Source: Mycolicibacterium monacense (GTDB taxonomy: Bacteria > Actinomycetota > Actinomycetes > Mycobacteriales > Mycobacteriaceae). Taken from it: a stretch of 64,000 nucleotides of DNA. This document shows positions 32,922 to 40,990 of this stretch, in pieces. Location: the NCBI RefSeq assembly GCF_010731575.1, contig NZ_AP022617.1, positions 868,001 through 932,000 of the forward strand, read 5' to 3'. The position numbers and the translations under genes are program-made. The notes beneath the pieces are model-generated. The model did no database searches. It was not told the DNA's origin and saw only the letters and a program-made list of their open reading frames with translations. Position 1 is the stretch's first letter; every line of letters begins with the position of its first letter.

Positions 32922-33688
32922 TGCGGTTGCAGCGGTGCGACCGGTTTCGTGGCGGTCGCGTCCACCAGTAGTTCGGCGAGTTCGCGCGGCCTGCTGAGGA
33001 ACGGCGAGTGGGACGCGTCGATGGTCAACTGTTCCACGCCGAGCCTGCGGGTGACGGTATCGGCGAGCCAGCGCGGCATCGATTGATCCTGAAGGCAGCG
33101 GATGAAGCTGCGGGGGAGGTCGGCCGCCCAGAACGTCGGCACCGAAACCGGTGTGACCGTCGTGTCGCCGAACCGCTCCGGGCCGAGCCGCTCGAACGCC
33201 CACCGCGCGGTGTCCTCGTCGCAGTCGTGGTAGAAGTAGCGCCAGGCACCGTCGAAATCGGCGAACCACATCGCGCCGTCGTCGTCGAATCGCAGATAGC
33301 TCAACATCTCTCCGACATCGGCATCGAATTCGCCCGCCTCGGAGTCACGCATCGCCATCGCCTCCGGATAGGTGCGCCCCTCGCGAGGGAGTGCAGCGGC
33401 GAGGTAGACGATGTGGCTGACCAGATCCGGGCGGGCATCAGCTGCCAGCGTGGCGTCGAAACCGCCGCCGGAATGCCCGACGAGGACGCTCTTGTCCGGC
33501 TCGCCGTCTGTCAGCGCCGCGGCCACCGCGTCGCGGCGGTTGGCCAGCGTCGACTCCTCGCCGATTCGGGCACCATGGCCGGGCAGGTCGACGGCGACGC
33601 CGTCGTGACCGAGTGCCCGCAGTTGGGTGATCGTGTCCTCCCAACACCACGCGGCATGAAACCCGCCGTGCACGAACACGAATCGCAT
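32918..33688 (-). CDS. alpha/beta hydrolase (serine type)
   Basis: A 256-residue hydrolase starting MRFVFVHGGFHAAWCWEDT. The nucleophile elbow is VGHSGGGFD and the catalytic histidine is in IDASHSPFLSRP; this matches the small esterase/hydroxynitrile-lyase-like group. The start ATG is 4 bp after the stop of the leftward P450, so it probably ends that operon. An ester or lactone hydrolysis step is possible. Upstream in-frame starts inside the P450 are not supported. Confidence 0.9.
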   Translation of the reverse strand: MRFVFVHGGFHAAWCWEDTITQLRALGHDGVAVDLPGHGARIGEESTLANRRDAVAAALTDGEPDKSVLVGHSGGGFDATLAADARPDLVSHIVYLAAALPREGRTYPEAMAMRDSEAGEFDADVGEMLSYLRFDDDGAMWFADFDGAWRYFYHDCDEDTARWAFERLGPERFGDTTVTPVSVPTFWAADLPRSFIRCLQDQSMPRWLADTVTRRLGVEQLTIDASHSPFLSRPRELAELLVDATATKPVAPLQPH

Positions 33689-33692
33689 GGCG

Positions 33693-34910
33693 CTAACGCA
33701 GCACACGCACCGGGACGTGCGACCAGCCGGCGACGTTCTGCATCGCCACCCGGCGGCACTCGTCCCACAGCACCTCGTAGCGCGGCATGAAGTCGAGCAG
33801 GCGTTCCAGCGCGATCGCGCTCTCCATCCTGGCCAGCGCCGCGCCCAGGCAGCTGTGCACGCCGTACCCGAAGCCGAGGTTCTGCGCCTCGGTGCGGTCA
33901 CGGTCGATGTCGAAGGTGTCGGCGTTCGTGAACGCCTCGGGATCGCGGTTGGCCGAACCACCCAAGAGGAACACGGGTTTGCCGGCCGGGATGGTGACCC
34001 CGTGGATCGTCACGTCTTGCATCGACCGACGGACGTTGTACTGTGCCGGCGCCTCGTAACGCAGCAGTTCCTCGACGGCGGCGGGGATCTTGCTGCGATC
34101 GTCGAGCAGCTTCTGCCACTGGTCGGGGAAACGGGCGAACGTGACCGCCGCGTTACCGATCAGCTTGGTCACGGTCTCGGCGCCTGCGCCGCCGAGAAGC
34201 GTTGCGAAACCCGCGATCTCGAGGTCGTCGAGGCGCTCCATGCGCCCGTCCTCACGTTCGATCTCGGCCTGGACCAACGCCGTGAACATATCGTCCTGCG
34301 GGTTCTCCCGGCGCTGTGCGATCAGCTCGAAGTACAGACCCATCGCGTCGGCGATGGCCTGCATACCCTCCGGGGACATCTCCTCCTGGCCGGGTTCGCG
34401 GTGCAGCGACGTGTCCACCCACTGGCGCACCTGCTGGCGGCGATCCTCCGGGACGCCGAGCATCCGGGTGATCACCTCCACCGGGAAGAACGCCGCGAAT
34501 TCCTGCACGACGTCGAAGTGCTCCGGATCGGCGGCGCGGAAGCACGAGTCGATGGTCTCCTCGACCATCGGTTGGAGCTTCGCGATCTGGCGCGGGGTGA
34601 AGACCTTGTTGACCAGGCTGCGCATCTGCCGGTGCTCCGGCGGATCCATCAGGATGATCATCTTGAACGGAGCCGGTTCACCGGTTTTCACCATCGACAA
34701 GTCTAGGCCATAGGCCGAAGAGAATGTCTGATAGTCCTTGAACGCCGCGGCCACATCGGCGTGCCGGGACAGCGCATAGAAGTCCAGTTCCTCGTTGTAG
34801 TACACCGGCGCTTCTTCGCGCATGCGCCGGTAGATCTCCCACGGCTCGTTGAAGTACTCCTCGGAGAACGGGTCGAATACGAGATCGGAATTGGTCTTCG
34901 GGGTGGTCAT
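33693..34910 (-). CDS. cytochrome P450 (tandem pair, member B)
   Basis: A 405-residue P450 with I-helix LGGAGAETVTK, ExxR in EELLRYE and heme loop FGYGVHSCLGAALAR (Cys354). It is a clear paralog of the P450 at 35136-36338, from the EEYFNEPWEIYRRMREEAPVYYNE start to the matching C-terminus (NVAGWSHVPVRVL against NVAGYHHVPVRVL). It is separated from the ferredoxin gene upstream by 28 bp. Duplication with one shared ferredoxin suggests sequential or alternative hydroxylation of related substrates. Confidence 0.95.
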   Translation of the reverse strand: MTTPKTNSDLVFDPFSEEYFNEPWEIYRRMREEAPVYYNEELDFYALSRHADVAAAFKDYQTFSSAYGLDLSMVKTGEPAPFKMIILMDPPEHRQMRSLVNKVFTPRQIAKLQPMVEETIDSCFRAADPEHFDVVQEFAAFFPVEVITRMLGVPEDRRQQVRQWVDTSLHREPGQEEMSPEGMQAIADAMGLYFELIAQRRENPQDDMFTALVQAEIEREDGRMERLDDLEIAGFATLLGGAGAETVTKLIGNAAVTFARFPDQWQKLLDDRSKIPAAVEELLRYEAPAQYNVRRSMQDVTIHGVTIPAGKPVFLLGGSANRDPEAFTNADTFDIDRDRTEAQNLGFGYGVHSCLGAALARMESAIALERLLDFMPRYEVLWDECRRVAMQNVAGWSHVPVRVLR

Positions 34911-34938
34911 TCACTCTCCCGGTCGGCCGCGATGCATC

Positions 34939-35139
34939 TCATTCTTCGCGGATTGAAATGGCTTGGCGCGGGCACTGGCGCACCGCTTCTTTGATCTGTT
35001 CTTCGTTCTCGGGGGTGACCTCGTCGGTCAGCACGTGCAGGTAGTCCTCGTCGTCCAGGTCGAAGACCTCGGGGATGATGCCCATGCACACCCCGTTGCT
35101 CTCGCAGAGCCCGAAATCGACCTCTATTCTGCGGGTCAC
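34939..35139 (-). CDS. P450-associated ferredoxin, Asn variant
   Basis: A 66-residue single-cluster ferredoxin. Ligands are C12, C18 and C56; the fourth position is Asn15 (CESNGVC), implying a [3Fe-4S] cluster. The GTG start overlaps the stop of the P450 upstream (GTGA), and another P450 follows after 28 bp, so it likely serves both. It carries charged N- and C-terminal ends suited to docking. Confidence 0.93.
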   Translation of the reverse strand: MTRRIEVDFGLCESNGVCMGIIPEVFDLDDEDYLHVLTDEVTPENEEQIKEAVRQCPRQAISIREE

Positions 35140-36338
35140 TTCAGCACCCTCACCGGGACATGGTGGTACCCCGCGACGTTCTGCATGTGGACCCGTTCCA
35201 ACCCGTCGAAGTCGACCTCGTAGCGCGGCATGAAGTCGAGCAGATGCTCCAGCGCGATCGCGGTCTCCATGCGGGCCAGCGCCGCGCCCAGGCAGCTGTG
35301 GATGCCGTACCCGAGGCCGAGGTTCTGCGCCTGCGCGCGGTCACGGGTGATGTCGAACGTTTCCGCGTTGTCGAACGCCCGCGGATCGCGGTTGGCAGCG
35401 GCGTTCATCAGGAACACCGGCTTGTGCGCGGGGACGGTGCCATTGGGCAGCACGGCCTCCTTCAGCGTGTACCGCACGTTGTACTGCACCGGACCGACAT
35501 AACGCAGCAGTTCCTCGACGGCGGCGGGGATCAGGCTGCGGTCGTCGAGCAGCAGCTGCCACTGTTCGGGGTTGCGCGCGAACTCCACGACTGCGCTGCC
35601 GACCAGCTTGGTGACCGTCTCGGCGCCGGCCCCGCCCAGCAACGAGGTGAAGCCGGTGATCTCGATATCGTCCAGCTTGCGCATCTCGCCGTTCTCGCCG
35701 GGGATCTCCGCGGCGATCAACCGGCTGATCATGTCGTCCTGGGGGTTGCGCCGCCGCTCCTGCACCAGGCCGTAGTAGTACACCCCGGAATCGATGTTGG
35801 CCTGCATGTTCTCGTCGGACCACGCGAGCTGGCCGGGCTTGCGTTCCAGGCCCTTGTCGATCCAGTGCCGCACCTGCTGGCGGAACGCCTCGGGCACGCC
35901 GGCCATCCGCGTGATCACCTCGACGGGGAACGGGCCGGAGAAGTCCTGGACGACGTCGAAGCCGTCGGGATCGACCTGCGACAGGTAGTGCTCGACGAGT
36001 TCGGTGATCGTCTCGCGCTGGGACTGGATGGCGCGGGGAGTGAAGGCCTTGTTCACCAGGCTGCGCATGTGCCGGTGCTCCGGCGGGTCCATGAAGATGA
36101 TCGACTTCGCGGGTCCCTCTTCGGACCTGACCATGGCCAGGTCGCATCCGCGGGACGACGAGAAGGACTCGTGATCCTTCAGCGCCGCGGCCACGTCTTC
36201 GTGACGGGTCAGGGCGTAGAAGTCCTCTGCCTCGTCGTAGTAGACGGGGGCCTCGTCGCGCATCCGCCGGTAGATCTCGTACGGGTTGTCGAAGTACTCC
36301 TGCGAGACCGGGTCGAACTTCAGTCGTGGCTTGGTCAT
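35136..36338 (-). CDS. cytochrome P450 (tandem pair, member A)
   Basis: A 400-residue P450 with I-helix LGGAGAETVTK, ExxR EELLRYV and heme loop LGYGIHSCLGAALAR (Cys349). The usual Phe of the heme-loop signature is Leu here. It is the first gene of the leftward P450-ferredoxin-P450-hydrolase operon. The ATG is preceded by AAGGAGGAG. An AT-rich palindromic patch (36376-36400) lies just upstream, probably its operator. Confidence 0.95.
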   Translation of the reverse strand: MTKPRLKFDPVSQEYFDNPYEIYRRMRDEAPVYYDEAEDFYALTRHEDVAAALKDHESFSSSRGCDLAMVRSEEGPAKSIIFMDPPEHRHMRSLVNKAFTPRAIQSQRETITELVEHYLSQVDPDGFDVVQDFSGPFPVEVITRMAGVPEAFRQQVRHWIDKGLERKPGQLAWSDENMQANIDSGVYYYGLVQERRRNPQDDMISRLIAAEIPGENGEMRKLDDIEITGFTSLLGGAGAETVTKLVGSAVVEFARNPEQWQLLLDDRSLIPAAVEELLRYVGPVQYNVRYTLKEAVLPNGTVPAHKPVFLMNAAANRDPRAFDNAETFDITRDRAQAQNLGLGYGIHSCLGAALARMETAIALEHLLDFMPRYEVDFDGLERVHMQNVAGYHHVPVRVLK

Positions 36339-36375
36339 GGGCTCCTCCTTCGCGGCGGGCTGATAGCCGGAAGCG

Positions 36376-36400
36376 TTACGTAAAGCATATTTACTGTAAA
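36376..36400. promoter_or_regulatory. AT-rich palindromes before the P450 operon
   Basis: TTACGTAA (36376-36383) and TTTACTGTAAA (36390-36400) are two palindromes within 25 bp, with the heptamer GTAAAGC occurring twice nearby. This lies 38 bp before the P450 ATG in an otherwise GC-rich region and has the look of a tandem repressor operator overlapping a promoter. Confidence 0.5.
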
Positions 36401-36439
36401 GCTAACAGTTTTCGTCTCTTCCGGACGCGAGTTCGGCGA

Positions 36440-37258
36440 TCACGTCGGCGTGGCGTTCCGGTCGCCGATGCCCGCCGAGATGGCCTCGTCGAGGAGACCC
36501 AGGTCGGTACCCGCGGCGGCGGCGATCGCCCTGACCACATCGACGTCCTTGCCCACGAACGCGCCGGCCATGTCGATGAACGCATCGACCGATCCGCGCC
36601 CGGCGATCATGTTCGACACGCGGCTCGACGAGCTGCCGTGGGTCAGCGCGGTCAGCAGATCGGGTTCGGCCACCCCGAGCGCACCGCCGAGCCGGACCGC
36701 CTCGCGCAAGAGCCCGATCTGCGCGGCGAACACCGTGTTGTTGACCAGCTTCACGCTCTGCCCGGCGCCGAGCGGCCCGACGTGCAGGATCGGATCGCCG
36801 TAGGCGGCCAACACCGGACGCGCCCGCTCGACGGCGGCCTCGGAGCCACCCACGAACAGCGTCACCGCCCCGGCGGCGATGTCATGCGGTCCGCCGCTCA
36901 CCGGTGCGTCGACGACGTCCACCCCGTGGTCGCGTCCCCGTGCCGCGAGCAGCCGGGCGGTGTCCGGGCTGCCCGTCGTGTGGATCACCAGGGTCGCGCC
37001 CGGCGCCATCGCCGCGAGCAGGCCGCCGTCGAGGCACACCGCGCGCACCTGATCGTCGGTGAACACGCAGACGACCACGATGTCCGCGCCGGTGGCGACG
37101 TCGACCGGCTCCGCCGCCGTGGCGGCGCCCAAATCCGATGCCGCCGCGCGCTTCTCCGGGGTGCGGCCCAGTGCGGTGACGGTGTGGCCGGCGCCGACAA
37201 GGCGGCGCACCATCGGTGCGCCCATGCGGCCCGCACCGACGAAGCCGACCCGGCTCAC
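36440..37258 (-). CDS. NAD-dependent beta-hydroxyacid dehydrogenase (3-hydroxyisobutyrate dehydrogenase-like), copy 1
   Basis: A 272-residue protein with N-terminal GFVGAGRMGAPM as the NAD(P) loop, the substrate loop DAPVSGGPHDIAAG, and the catalytic Lys in LGAGQSVKLVNNTV. The all-helical C-terminal domain is normal. The GTG start overlaps the stop of its paralog upstream. By family it oxidises beta-hydroxyacids or reduces semialdehydes. Last gene of the operon starting at 42288. Confidence 0.92.
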   Translation of the reverse strand: MSRVGFVGAGRMGAPMVRRLVGAGHTVTALGRTPEKRAAASDLGAATAAEPVDVATGADIVVVCVFTDDQVRAVCLDGGLLAAMAPGATLVIHTTGSPDTARLLAARGRDHGVDVVDAPVSGGPHDIAAGAVTLFVGGSEAAVERARPVLAAYGDPILHVGPLGAGQSVKLVNNTVFAAQIGLLREAVRLGGALGVAEPDLLTALTHGSSSSRVSNMIAGRGSVDAFIDMAGAFVGKDVDVVRAIAAAAGTDLGLLDEAISAGIGDRNATPT

Positions 37259-38073
37259 CTCGGGTGGTCCATCGATTCCAGGGCGGTGTCGGCCGCGGTG
37301 AAGACGGAGCCCTCGGGGGCCGACGCCCTCGCCGCGATGCTGGCCGCGTGGCGGACGTCCTTCTGCAGCAGCGCACCGGCGATCGGCGCCAGCGCCTCGA
37401 CCGTCCCGCCGAACATGCTGATGCTGCCGAGCGCCTTGCTGGTCGCCGACCCGCCGTTGAGGACCTCGGCCAGCTGGGTGCGGGGGATGCCGAGCGATTC
37501 GCCGAGTTCCAGTGTGCTCAGCGCACTGCCGAGGTTGGCGGTGAACAACAGGTTGTTCAGGATCTTGGTCACCTGACCGCTGCCCAGCGGCCCCAGGTGC
37601 ACGATCGGGTCGGCATACGTCGCGAACACCGGACGCGCCTTCTCGACGTCGGCCTCCTCACCGCCGACCATCACCAGCAGCTTGCCCTGCTCGACGGCGG
37701 GGGCGCCGCCGCTCACGGGGGCGTCGATCACCGAAACATTCTGGGCCGCCGCTTTTTCCGCGATCTCTCTGCACGTGTCGGGGTGCACGGTGCTGTGGAT
37801 GGCGATCATCGCTCCAGGCGCGAGACCCGCGAGCACACCGGTGTCGCCGTAGAGGACCTCGCGGACGTCGTCGTCGCCGACCACGCACACACACATCAGA
37901 TCGCTGGCGGCGGCGAGCTCGGCCGGGCTGCCCGCGGTCTTGGCCGCGGTGTCGGCGTACGGTTCGAGGCTGGCGGGGCGCCGGGCCCACAGGGTCAGCT
38001 CGTAACCGCCTTCGACGATCCGCCGCGCCATCGGGCCACCCTGACTGCCCAGGCCGATGAATCCGACGCGCAT
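37255..38073 (-). CDS. NAD-dependent beta-hydroxyacid dehydrogenase (3-hydroxyisobutyrate dehydrogenase-like), copy 2
   Basis: 272 residues, collinear with copy 1: GFIGLGSQGGPM for cofactor, DAPVSGGAPAVEQG for substrate and LGSGQVTKILNNLL with the catalytic Lys. The two adjacent genes, equal in length and overlapping by GTGA, are a tandem duplication that has diverged well, so they probably handle different intermediates or form a heteromer. The ATG abuts the stop of the upstream hydrolase. Confidence 0.92.
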   Translation of the reverse strand: MRVGFIGLGSQGGPMARRIVEGGYELTLWARRPASLEPYADTAAKTAGSPAELAAASDLMCVCVVGDDDVREVLYGDTGVLAGLAPGAMIAIHSTVHPDTCREIAEKAAAQNVSVIDAPVSGGAPAVEQGKLLVMVGGEEADVEKARPVFATYADPIVHLGPLGSGQVTKILNNLLFTANLGSALSTLELGESLGIPRTQLAEVLNGGSATSKALGSISMFGGTVEALAPIAGALLQKDVRHAASIAARASAPEGSVFTAADTALESMDHPR

Positions 38074-39024
38074 CTAACCCACCTCCATCTTCTTCTCGGC
38101 TACCTGCTGTTCGGCGCCCTGCGAGACGACACACTCTTCGACGAACGACAACACCTTCAGGTGATAGGCCGCGGCGGTCACCCCGAGGCTGAGGTTGTGC
38201 CCGGCGTTGTCCTGTTCGGCGGTGACGAACCGCGGTGCGTTGGTGAACACGTCCGCGATCCCCGCCAGCGCCTCGGCGTCGGAGCACCACACTCGCTCGT
38301 GCTCGGCGTGGCTGAACCGCACCGGAACCCGCACCCCGGCGGCCACTGCCGGGAAGTCCCGACCGGGCCAGTCCCGCACCATCGCGGCCTCGTACGGTGC
38401 GCCCGTGGAGGAGTTGGTGATCCCGGTCAGCACCGCCGGGGGATACAGGTCGGCGGGCTCCCAGAGCAGTTGCCGCAGACCCGGCGGACGCCGGGTCGGA
38501 CCCGCGTCGCGCAGGATGTCGAGCGCCGCGTCCTGATAGCGCAGCCCGGTGCCGGCCAGTTCCAGCCCGATCAGGCCGTCGCGGTCGTGTGCGGCCATCC
38601 GCAGCGCGAGTTCGCATCCGTTCGAATGTGCGACCACGAAAAGACCTGCGCCCCGCGGTTTTTCGCCGAGCATCGCATCTACTGCACCGTAGGCGAGCGC
38701 GACCCGCTGCTCAGGGTGTTCGATCGCGTCCGGATACGGGGCGGAGCTGCCGTAGCCCGGCCGGTCGAGGGCGATCATCGTGAACCCCAGCCGCGCGCCC
38801 AGGCGCAGCAGCGACAGTCGCGGGTGACCGGGACAGTCGAAGTAGGCCGCCGTGCTGGCCCCGCCGTGCAGCGCGACCACCACCGCACGCGGCTGCCCGT
38901 CGGCCTCGGCCACCAGTCCCGACATCGGCACGCCGTCGACCATCACCACCCGCGGACGCGGTGCTGGTGCTGTTTCGCTCCTCGCGTGCGCGGTGCCGTC
39001 TTCGCTCCTCACGTGCGCGGTCAC
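38074..39024 (-). CDS. alpha/beta hydrolase
   Basis: A 316-residue hydrolase with ALHGGASTAAYFD (oxyanion region), nucleophile elbow VAHSNGCEL and a late histidine in EQDNAGHNLSLG. The GTG start at 39024 overlaps the stop of the thiolase fusion and has GAGGAG 6 bp upstream. The first 18 residues are a 9-residue duplication (TAHVRSEDG, TAHARSETA) encoded by a 27-bp repeat, outside the catalytic fold. It probably hydrolyses an ester, lactone or CoA thioester in this operon. Confidence 0.88.
   Translation of the reverse strand: MTAHVRSEDGTAHARSETAPAPRPRVVMVDGVPMSGLVAEADGQPRAVVVALHGGASTAAYFDCPGHPRLSLLRLGARLGFTMIALDRPGYGSSAPYPDAIEHPEQRVALAYGAVDAMLGEKPRGAGLFVVAHSNGCELALRMAAHDRDGLIGLELAGTGLRYQDAALDILRDAGPTRRPPGLRQLLWEPADLYPPAVLTGITNSSTGAPYEAAMVRDWPGRDFPAVAAGVRVPVRFSHAEHERVWCSDAEALAGIADVFTNAPRFVTAEQDNAGHNLSLGVTAAAYHLKVLSFVEECVVSQGAEQQVAEKKMEVG
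38974..39021. repeat. 27-bp-period direct repeat at the 5' end of the hydrolase gene
   Basis: Two 21-bp copies (38974-38994 and 39001-39021) differ at one base and are spaced 27 bp apart, giving an in-frame 9-residue peptide repeat. Shared sequence includes TTCGCTCCTC and CGTGCGCGGT. Near-identity points to a recent slippage or duplication. Confidence 0.8.
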
Positions 39025-40673
39025 GCGTCGCTCCTCAGCAGGAGCACACCACTGGGCGTCAGGCCGCCGCTGCTGACCACGGCCACCCGTGCGTCGGCCA
39101 CCTGGCGATCCCCGGCCTCGCCCCGCAACTGGCTGACGGCTTCGTGCATCAGGCCCATCCCGTGGGTGCGGCCGTGGGAGAGCTGACCGCCGTGGGTGTT
39201 GAGCGGCAGGACGCCGTCGCGGGCGATGTTGTGGCCGCCGTCGAGGAAGTCCTTCGCCTCGCCGATCCCGCAGAATCCGAGGGCCTCGATCCAGGACAGG
39301 CAGTTGAACGTGAAGCCGTCGTAGAGTTCGGCGACGTCGACATCGCTGGGCCGCAACGAGGTTCGGGTCCACAGGTGTGCGGACTGGCCGAGCACCTGCG
39401 GTTCGTGGGTCAGTGTCGTCTGGTCCCAGTCGGTGCGTTCGACGATCTGGGTGCCGACGGCCTCGATGAACACCGGCTTCTTCGGCATGTCCCGGGCGGC
39501 GTCGACCGCCGAGACCACGACCGCGACCGCACCGTCGCACGGCACATCGCAGTCGTAGAGGCCGAACGGTGTGGTGATGGGCCGGGCCGACAGGTAGTCC
39601 TCCATCGACATCGGATCGCGGTAGATCGCCGTCGGGTTCAGCGCGGCGTTGGCCCGCTGGTTGAGCGCGATCCAGCCCAGCGTCTCGCGGGTGGTGCCGT
39701 ACCGGTGGAAATGCCGTTGGGCGTTGAGCGCCAGGGTGTGGGCCGCCGATGTCGCACCGAACGGCATCTGCCAGCTGGTGGTCCGCCCGCCCCCGGGCGG
39801 CGCCATCTTGCCCTCCTTGAGCAGCTGCCCGAACGTGGCCTCCCACAGCGTGCGGAAGCACAGCACGTGCCGCGCCATCCCGGTGGCCACGGCCATCATC
39901 GCGGCGATCACCGAGCCGCCCGGACCGAAGGTGTCCATACCCCCGTTGATCCACGTGGGCCGCAGCCCGAGCGCTCCCTCGAGTGCGGTGACCCCGCCTT
40001 CGCCCATGCCCGCGACGTCGAGTCCCGGATAGGTCGACAGCCCGTCGATGTCGTCCAGGGTCAGCCCCGCATCGGCGACCGCGGCCTCACACGCCTCGAT
40101 GGTCAAAGACAGCGGCGGCACCATCAGCCGGCGACCGAGCCGCGAGGCCCCGATACCGGTGATCGCCGAGTGCTGCTCGAACTTCTCGGTGCGCAGCATC
40201 GGCCGGATGTGGTCGCCGAAACGTTCGGGGGCGATCTCGTCGGCAGGCAACTCGCCCGGGTCGCCGGCGACCGGCCGGAACAGCGGCAGCCAGACGTCGT
40301 CGGCCTGCTGGAACACCACCTCGACGGGTTGGCCCAGCTCGAGGCCGTCGGGGTCGGATTCGACGATGTTGGTGGTCAACCGGACCCGCGGGTCCTCGTC
40401 GATCGCCACCTGCGCCACCACGTACGGCGGCGGCAGGTCGGGGAAACCGAACCGGTGGTTGACGGTGAAACCCGCCAGTGTGCCCCGCCCCGACACCGTG
40501 CGGACGCCCAGTTTCTGGCTGCGGCAGTACCGGCAGATCGGTTGGGGCGGGTGGATCAGCGACTCGCAGTCCTGGCACTGCTGGATGCGCAGTTCACCGT
40601 CGGCGCCCGCGGTCCAGAAGAACTCGTTCTGCGCGGTCACCTGCGGCAGCGGCCGGCCCGGGATGTCGGCCAT
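39021..40673 (-). CDS. DUF35 OB-fold protein fused to thiolase-like (lipid-transfer / Ltp2-type) domain
   Basis: A 550-residue two-part protein. Residues 1-150 are a DUF35 unit: a zinc ribbon (CQDCESLIHPPQPICRYC) then an OB-fold ending near VWLPLF. Residues 170-550 are an SCP-x/Ltp2-type thiolase with ITGIGASRLGRRL, DGLSTYPG, CDVPCDGAVAVVVS, VAELYDGFTF and HGRTHGMGLMHEAV. In steroid catabolism, Ltp2 and the DUF35 part of ChsH2 form a retro-aldolase complex; here both parts are in one chain. A retro-aldol or thiolytic cleavage of an acyl-CoA side chain is inferred. The start is 2 bp from the ferredoxin gene upstream. Confidence 0.88.
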   Translation of the reverse strand: MADIPGRPLPQVTAQNEFFWTAGADGELRIQQCQDCESLIHPPQPICRYCRSQKLGVRTVSGRGTLAGFTVNHRFGFPDLPPPYVVAQVAIDEDPRVRLTTNIVESDPDGLELGQPVEVVFQQADDVWLPLFRPVAGDPGELPADEIAPERFGDHIRPMLRTEKFEQHSAITGIGASRLGRRLMVPPLSLTIEACEAAVADAGLTLDDIDGLSTYPGLDVAGMGEGGVTALEGALGLRPTWINGGMDTFGPGGSVIAAMMAVATGMARHVLCFRTLWEATFGQLLKEGKMAPPGGGRTTSWQMPFGATSAAHTLALNAQRHFHRYGTTRETLGWIALNQRANAALNPTAIYRDPMSMEDYLSARPITTPFGLYDCDVPCDGAVAVVVSAVDAARDMPKKPVFIEAVGTQIVERTDWDQTTLTHEPQVLGQSAHLWTRTSLRPSDVDVAELYDGFTFNCLSWIEALGFCGIGEAKDFLDGGHNIARDGVLPLNTHGGQLSHGRTHGMGLMHEAVSQLRGEAGDRQVADARVAVVSSGGLTPSGVLLLRSDA

Positions 40674-40675
40674 GT

Positions 40676-40990
40676 CTACAGTCCCGGAAGCATGCGCTCG
40701 TCGCGGACGGCGTCCGCGTGGTCGCCGTTCGCGTCGTCATCCGCCGATACCGCACCCGGTGTTGGTTGGGATGGCCTGTCGTGCACCGGCTCTCCTTCGT
40801 GCATCTCGATGATGGCGTGGACGGGGCAGTCCAGCAACGCCCGCAGCACTGCGGGTCGATCGGCCTCGGGCACGGTGCCGTTGCCGATCAGCGAGGCGTA
40901 ACCCCAGTCGTCGAGCGAGAAGTACTCCGGTGCGTGCTTGGCGCAGATGCCGAAGCCGTCGCACATCGTGCGATCGAGTCGGATCCTCAC
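40676..40990 (-). CDS. ferredoxin with C-terminal extension, Phe variant
   Basis: A 104-residue protein: a P450-type ferredoxin in the first 65 residues with C10, C16 and C55, Phe13 at the fourth-ligand position (CDGFGIC), then a 40-residue acidic, low-complexity tail (AVSADDDANGDHADAVRDE). A [3Fe-4S] cluster is expected. It lies between a NuoF-like flavoprotein (GTGA overlap) and the thiolase fusion, suggesting a dedicated NADH-to-ferredoxin route. The tail is unusual for this family. Confidence 0.88.
   Translation of the reverse strand: MRIRLDRTMCDGFGICAKHAPEYFSLDDWGYASLIGNGTVPEADRPAVLRALLDCPVHAIIEMHEGEPVHDRPSQPTPGAVSADDDANGDHADAVRDERMLPGL

Noticed and set aside
38074..39954. Extended reading frame joining the hydrolase to sequence inside the thiolase fusion
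   Set aside because: The upstream part is an out-of-frame reading of the thiolase; a GTG with Shine-Dalgarno at 39024 gives a normal hydrolase.
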